Assembly: GCA_015207585.1 (NCBI GenBank)
Contig: JADEWQ010000025.1
Coordinates: forward strand, 1 to 58,029
Length of the DNA stretch: 58,029 nt
Direction: 5' to 3'
Origin: Pleurocapsales cyanobacterium LEGE 06147
GTDB lineage: Bacteria > Cyanobacteriota > Cyanobacteriia > Cyanobacteriales > Xenococcaceae
Shown one piece after another: positions 53,919 to 58,029 of this stretch. The notes under the pieces are model-generated. The model was given only the letters and a program-made list of their open reading frames with translations, was not told the origin of the DNA and ran no database searches. Every line of letters begins with the position of its first letter. Within the stretch, counting starts at the first letter, position 1. The translations under genes and the position numbers were made by a program.

Positions 53919-53981
53919 TTTGATATATTCCGATATATTCCGAGTCTCTAAACACATTGTTAAGGAATTGTATGTGTCACA
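53919..53981. promoter_or_regulatory. tandem and inverted repeats upstream of ndhF
   Basis: GATATATTCC occurs twice in tandem at about 53920-53941, and an inverted repeat AATTGT-ATGTGTC-ACAATT lies at about 53967-53985. These could bind a regulator of the ndhF-ndhD operon. They do not match a consensus I know for NdhR, NtcA or RpaB. Confidence 0.3.
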
Positions 53982-54033
53982 ATTATTAGCGGTAATCATC
54001 GATATAAAGAAGCAATCTATTAGAAGTTAAGTA

Positions 54034-56082
54034 ATGGAAACGCTTTATCAATATGCTTGGCTGATTCCCGTACTACCCCTGCTAGGGGCAATGCTGGTAG
54101 GAATTGGTCTGATCTCTTTAAACAAGGCAACTAATAGCCTCAGAAAAATTAATGCTGTCTTTGTTGTCTCCCTGTTAGGAGCAGCAATGGTGCTATCTTT
54201 TGCTCTGCTGTGGAGTCAAATTCACGGGTATGAAACTTATACTCGTACTTTTGAATGGGCAGCAGCAGGAAATTTCCACCTCACGATGGGCTATACCATC
54301 GACCATCTCAGTTCCTTGATGCTGGTAATAGTAACCACGGTGGCATTTCTAGTGATGATCTATACCGACGGTTACATGGCTTACGATCCCGGTTACGTGC
54401 GTTTCTATGCCTACTTGAGTCTTTTTAGTTCCTCAATGTTAGGTTTAGTTATCAGCTCTAACTTGGTACAAGTTTATATTTTCTGGGAACTGGTGGGAAT
54501 GTGTTCGTACCTGCTCATTGGTTTTTGGTACGATCGCAAAGCGGCTGCAGATGCCTGTCAAAAAGCCTTTGTTGTTAACCGTGTCGGGGACTTTGGTTTA
54601 TTGTTAGGCATGCTCGGTTTGTACTGGGCAACAAACAGTTTTGAATTCGAGCTTATGGGGGAACGGCTAGAAGAATTAATGTCCTCCGGTGCGTTAGGGG
54701 CTGGTTTGGCAGCCCTTTTTGCTGTATTAGTCTTTTTAGGTCCGGTAGCTAAATCTGCTCAATTTCCCCTCCACGTGTGGCTACCAGATGCAATGGAAGG
54801 TCCGACCCCGATTTCTGCCTTAATTCATGCCGCCACCATGGTAGCTGCAGGAGTATTTTTGATTGCACGGATGTACCCCGTATTTGAAAATATTCCTGTT
54901 GCTATGGACACGATCGCTTGGACTGGAGCGTTCACAGCTTTCTTGGGTGCGACGATTGCTATTACCCAAAATGATATTAAGAAAGGTTTGGCTTACTCGA
55001 CGATCTCTCAACTGGGTTATATGGTGATGGCAATGGGTATCGGTTCTTATAGCGCGGGTCTATTTCACCTGATGACTCATGCTTACTTTAAGGCAATGCT
55101 ATTCCTCTGTTCCGGTTCGGTCATCCACGGTATGGAGGCAGTGGTCGGACACGATCCGAATCTAGCCCAGGATATGCGAATGATGGGCGGCTTGCGCAGA
55201 TATATGCCCATTACTGCCATTACTTTTTTAGTGGGTAATTTAGCTATCTGTGGTATTCCTCCTTTTGCTGGTTTCTGGTCTAAAGATGAAATCTTGGGAC
55301 AGGCTATGACCGCCAATCCTGCTCTTTGGTTTGTGGGTTGGGCAACGGCAGGATTGACGGCTTTTTATATGTTTCGGATGTACTTTATGACTTTTGAAGG
55401 AGAATTTCGAGGCAACGATAGCTCGATTCGCCGACAATTGTTAACAGAAGCGGGAGTTGCTTTTGGTCCTGGAGCAATGGATGTCAAAGAATTAGAAACA
55501 GAAGGGCATCACAAACACGGTCATAGTGATTTTCCCCACGAATCCCCTTTGACCATGACTTTACCCCTAATTATTTTAGCAGTACCTTCCTTTTTAATTG
55601 GTTTGATCGGTCGCCCCTGGCAAAACTACTTTGAAGAATTTATCTATCCTCCAGGAGAAACGACAGCAGAAGTATTAGCCGAGGTAAGTCATTTTGACTG
55701 GACAGAGTTTTTGCTCATGTCAGGTAGTACTGTAGGTATTGCCCTAATTGGCATTACTCTTGCTTGGCTGATGTATCTCCAAGGCAAAATCGACCCCAGT
55801 GCGATCGCTCTTAAATATCCTGCCCTTTACAAGTTCTCTCTCAACAAATGGTACATCGATGATATTTATGACAGAGTCTTTGTCATCGGATGTCGCCGTC
55901 TGGCCCGGCAAATTATGGAGGTAGACTATCGCGTTGTCGATGGAGCCGTCAATTTGACTGGTTTAGCCGCTCTAGTCAGCGGTGAAGGATTAAAGTATCT
56001 AGAAAACGGTCGCGCCCAATTTTATGCCTTAATTATCTTTGCGGCGGTTTTGGGTTTTGTCCTGGTCTTTAGCGTGGCTTAA
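54034..56082 (+). CDS. ndhF: NAD(P)H-quinone oxidoreductase subunit 5 (NDH-1)
   Basis: A 682-residue polytopic thylakoid protein, one of the antiporter-like proton-pumping subunits of NDH-1, which takes electrons from ferredoxin to plastoquinone in respiration and cyclic flow. TIDHLSSLMLVIVTTVAFLV, SNLVQVYIFWELVGMCSYLL and KSAQFPLHVWLPDAMEGPTP (with lysine and glutamate of the proton path), then LIHAATMVAAGVFLIARMYP are hallmarks. The C-terminal extension with KWYIDDIYDRVFV supports NdhF1-type. It is followed by ndhD. Length is normal. Confidence 0.96.
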   Translation: METLYQYAWLIPVLPLLGAMLVGIGLISLNKATNSLRKINAVFVVSLLGAAMVLSFALLWSQIHGYETYTRTFEWAAAGNFHLTMGYTIDHLSSLMLVIVTTVAFLVMIYTDGYMAYDPGYVRFYAYLSLFSSSMLGLVISSNLVQVYIFWELVGMCSYLLIGFWYDRKAAADACQKAFVVNRVGDFGLLLGMLGLYWATNSFEFELMGERLEELMSSGALGAGLAALFAVLVFLGPVAKSAQFPLHVWLPDAMEGPTPISALIHAATMVAAGVFLIARMYPVFENIPVAMDTIAWTGAFTAFLGATIAITQNDIKKGLAYSTISQLGYMVMAMGIGSYSAGLFHLMTHAYFKAMLFLCSGSVIHGMEAVVGHDPNLAQDMRMMGGLRRYMPITAITFLVGNLAICGIPPFAGFWSKDEILGQAMTANPALWFVGWATAGLTAFYMFRMYFMTFEGEFRGNDSSIRRQLLTEAGVAFGPGAMDVKELETEGHHKHGHSDFPHESPLTMTLPLIILAVPSFLIGLIGRPWQNYFEEFIYPPGETTAEVLAEVSHFDWTEFLLMSGSTVGIALIGITLAWLMYLQGKIDPSAIALKYPALYKFSLNKWYIDDIYDRVFVIGCRRLARQIMEVDYRVVDGAVNLTGLAALVSGEGLKYLENGRAQFYALIIFAAVLGFVLVFSVA

Positions 56083-56165
56083 CAATTTGTTGTTAGTTAT
56101 TGGTTGTTAGTTATTTGTTTTTAACTAACGACCAATAGCCAAAGACAAATGACAAATGACGACAA
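56081..56165. repeat. TTGTTAGTTATTGGTTGTTAG-type repeat between ndhF and ndhD
   Basis: TTGTTGTTAGTTATTGGTTG then TTAGTTATTTG and a reverse-oriented TAACTAACGACCAATAGCC and GACAAATGACAAATGACGAC make a degenerate palindromic tandem in the 90-base gap of the ndhF-ndhD operon. Its inverted halves could form a hairpin in the mRNA. Confidence 0.55.
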
Positions 56166-56172
56166 ATAATCT

Positions 56173-57753
56173 ATGACAAATTTTCCTTGGTTAACTACAA
56201 TTATTCTTTTTCCCATCGTTGCCGCTTTATTTATCCCTTTTATTCCGGATAAAGACGGCAAAACAGTACGATGGTATGCCTTGATCGTTGGTTTAATTGA
56301 TTTTGCTGCGATCGTCTACGCTTTCTACATCGGTTACGATCTGAGTAATCCTCAACTGCAATTAGTAGAAAGTTACTCCTGGATACCGCAGCTAGATTTA
56401 AATTGGACTGTTGGGGCCGATGGTTTGTCTATGCCCCTAATAATCCTTACCGGCTTTATTACTACGTTGGCGATTATGGCAGCCTGGCCGGTAACTTTTA
56501 AGCCAAAATTGTTTTATTTTTTAATGTTGGCAATGTACGGCGGACAAATTGCCGTGTTTGCCGTACAAGATATGCTGGTATTTTTCCTAGCATGGGAGTT
56601 GGAGTTAGTCCCAGTTTATTTAATTTTGGCAATTTGGGGCGGTCAAAAACGTCAGTATGCGGCGACTAAATTTATCCTCTACACTGCCGGAGGTTCGCTG
56701 TTTATTCTCATTGCGGGTCTAACCATGGCTTTCTATGGGGATACAGTGACCTTCGATATGCGGGCGATCGCGGCTAAAGATTATGTCTATAATCTGCAAC
56801 TGCTCCTCTATGCTGGCTTCCTAATTGCCTACGGCGTAAAACTACCAATTTTTCCTCTCCATACTTGGCTGCCAGATGCTCATGGGGAAGCAACTGCCCC
56901 AGCTCACATGTTACTGGCGGGAATCTTGCTAAAAATGGGGGGGTATGCTCTACTGAGGATGAATGCGGGAATGTTGCCCGATGCCCACGCTACTTTTGCG
57001 CCCGTTTTGGTGATTTTAGGGGTAGTCAACATTATCTATGCGGCTTTGACTTCCTTTGCCCAACGGAATCTCAAACGCAAGATTGCCTATTCTTCTATCT
57101 CCCACATGGGTTTTGTCTTGATCGGCATTGCTTCTTTTACCCCTCTGGGAGTTAGTGGAGCAATGTTGCAGATGATTTCCCATGGATTGATTGGGGCGAG
57201 TTTATTCTTTATGGTAGGCTGTACCTACGATCGCACTCATACTCTAATGCTGGATGAGATGGGCGGTGTCGGGCAAAAAATGAAAAAGGTTTTTGCCATG
57301 TGGACAACTTGTTCCCTTGCCTCTCTTGCTCTACCGGGAATGAGTGGTTTTGTTGCCGAACTGATGGTTTTTGTGGGTTTTGCTACCAGCGATGCCTACA
57401 GTTCTACTTTCAAAGTAATTATTGTCTTTTTAGCTGCAGTGGGGGTGATTTTAACTCCCATCTATCTTCTCTCGATGCTGCGGGAGATGCTTTACGGACC
57501 GGAAAACAAAGAATTAGTCGAACATACTACTCTAGTAGATGCCGAACCTCGAGAAGTGTTTATCATTGCCTGTTTGTTAGTACCAGTTATTGGTATTGGT
57601 GTTTATCCTAAGATAGTCACTCAAATTTACGATGCGACAACTAATCAACTGACTGCGAAGTTGAGGGAAGCCGTACCAAGTCTAGTAGTGCAACAGGCAT
57701 CTGTAACGACAAGAAATTCTGCAATGGTTTCTGGGAGGGCCCCAACGATCTAG
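56173..57753 (+). CDS. ndhD1: NAD(P)H-quinone oxidoreductase subunit 4 (NDH-1)
   Basis: A 526-residue polytopic antiporter-like subunit of NDH-1. [40 protein letters not shown] with the conserved glutamate, [20 protein letters not shown] and [20 protein letters not shown], then [20 protein letters not shown] are diagnostic. The sequence reads like NdhD1, the form in the NDH-1L respiratory/cyclic complex rather than the CO2-uptake forms D3/D4. It pairs with ndhF in an operon, and a hairpin follows at 57781. Confidence 0.95.
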   Translation: MTNFPWLTTIILFPIVAALFIPFIPDKDGKTVRWYALIVGLIDFAAIVYAFYIGYDLSNPQLQLVESYSWIPQLDLNWTVGADGLSMPLIILTGFITTLAIMAAWPVTFKPKLFYFLMLAMYGGQIAVFAVQDMLVFFLAWELELVPVYLILAIWGGQKRQYAATKFILYTAGGSLFILIAGLTMAFYGDTVTFDMRAIAAKDYVYNLQLLLYAGFLIAYGVKLPIFPLHTWLPDAHGEATAPAHMLLAGILLKMGGYALLRMNAGMLPDAHATFAPVLVILGVVNIIYAALTSFAQRNLKRKIAYSSISHMGFVLIGIASFTPLGVSGAMLQMISHGLIGASLFFMVGCTYDRTHTLMLDEMGGVGQKMKKVFAMWTTCSLASLALPGMSGFVAELMVFVGFATSDAYSSTFKVIIVFLAAVGVILTPIYLLSMLREMLYGPENKELVEHTTLVDAEPREVFIIACLLVPVIGIGVYPKIVTQIYDATTNQLTAKLREAVPSLVVQQASVTTRNSAMVSGRAPTI

Positions 57754-57780
57754 TTAAAAAAATCGGGAGAAATAATTTTT

Positions 57781-57805
57781 AGGGGTTTCCTTACAAGAAA
57801 CCCCT
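57781..57805 (+). terminator. hairpin terminator after ndhD
   Basis: AGGGGTTTC and GAAACCCCT form a perfect 9-bp stem with a 7-base loop, 28 bases after the ndhD stop, followed by CTCTTTGTAATT. The T-tract is short but the stem is strong, so termination here is likely. Confidence 0.75.
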
Positions 57806-57843
57806 CTCTTTGTAATTGCTATTCGGATTAGTTCATCTCTCCG

Positions 57844-57901
57844 CCTCCGTGGAGACCCTCGCCATAGCTGTACTCAGCTTGGCGAAGGGAGGAAACGGAG
57901 G
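57844..57901. repeat. 58-base nested inverted repeat
   Basis: CCTCCGT (57844-57850) pairs with ACGGAGG (57895-57901), CTCGCC with GGCGA, and AGCTG (57866-57870) with CAGCT (57875-57879) around a TACT loop. It is a palindromic element of the same size class as the family at 45886 but without its core sequence. The remaining bases to the window end show no gene. Confidence 0.55.
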
Positions 57902-58029
57902 ACAGGAATTAATTGGCATATTTTGTCCTCCATGTGTTGTAGGTTAAGAAGTTAATATCTTGAGGTTTAGCATTTTGACAAAGTCGCTTACCTGTCTCGA
58001 CAGAGTGTAGCGAAACTCTACCTTTGCTC

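Noticed and set aside
1-58029. CRISPR array, rRNA, tRNA, or prophage
   Set aside because: No regularly spaced repeats, no conserved tRNA T-loop with a complete cloverleaf, no rRNA text and no phage structural genes were seen.

Overview
The window comes from a cyanobacterial chromosome. The clearest signs are the neighbouring NDH-1 subunit genes ndhF and ndhD at the right end, a Psb35-like photosystem II protein, a cyanobacterial-type photolyase, and more than 30 copies of the HIP1 octamer GCGATCGC. Intergenic DNA is AT-rich and carries several families of short dispersed repeats. The genus cannot be fixed from the sequence alone. Repeat-rich spacers and mreBCD suggest a large-genome coccoid or baeocystous lineage, but that is only a guess.

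Layout. 0.3-4.3 kb: glycosyltransferase, alkaline-phosphatase-fold hydrolase and a methyltransferase. 4.4-11.7 kb: M3 peptidase, GPH/MFS transporter, CPD photolyase divergent from a Crp/Fnr regulator, and a second methyltransferase. 11.9-12.3 kb: a decayed gene. 12.5-15.2 kb: the DUF1501/DUF1800 pair. 15.5-18.6 kb: a co-oriented stress-type cassette of a glycine-zipper stress protein, a BON lipoprotein, a PRC-barrel/DUF2382 protein and a second DUF2382 protein. 19.4-20.8 kb: a TPR gene split by a complete IS5-like element whose ends and target duplication can be read exactly. 20.9-26.2 kb: Psb35, a class A penicillin-binding protein and mreBCD. 26.3-31.1 kb: ssb, then a polysaccharide cluster (GT4, phosphoglycosyl transferase, gmd, fcl). 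31.2-37.9 kb: SRPBCC protein, helix-hairpin-helix protein, TM2 protein, copper-type P-ATPase, GCS2 ligase and an SDR. 38.4-45.3 kb: lipid kinase, CsbD-like protein, rubredoxin and a small membrane protein (both short), aldo/keto reductase, Ser/Thr kinase, GIY-YIG protein and RNase III. 45.4-53.3 kb: DUF427 protein, REC-GGDEF diguanylate cyclase, NUDIX hydrolase, argH, a small protein, a GAF-PP2C phosphatase and ftsY. 53.5-57.8 kb: DCC thiol-disulfide protein, ndhF and ndhD.

How the genes fit together. MreBCD and the bifunctional penicillin-binding protein form a cell-shape/peptidoglycan block on one strand. The gmd-fcl pair should make GDP-L-fucose, which the upstream GT4 and phosphoglycosyl transferase could use for surface polysaccharide. 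ndhF and ndhD supply the two large proton-pumping antiporter-like subunits of NDH-1. The cassette at 15.5-18.6 kb looks like an envelope or desiccation stress module, by domain content only.

The most noteworthy finds are non-coding or about gene decay. A family of palindromic elements shares a GGGGCTGTN...AAGCCCCGT-type core; one copy lies in frame inside the DUF427 gene. The IS insertion can be reversed on paper to restore the TPR reading frame. Repeat-derived sequence appears to have entered the P-ATPase gene at two places. An orphan factor-independent terminator at 46.2 kb may mark a small RNA. No CRISPR array, tRNA or rRNA was found, and I did not find a clearly new multi-gene defence or biosynthetic system.
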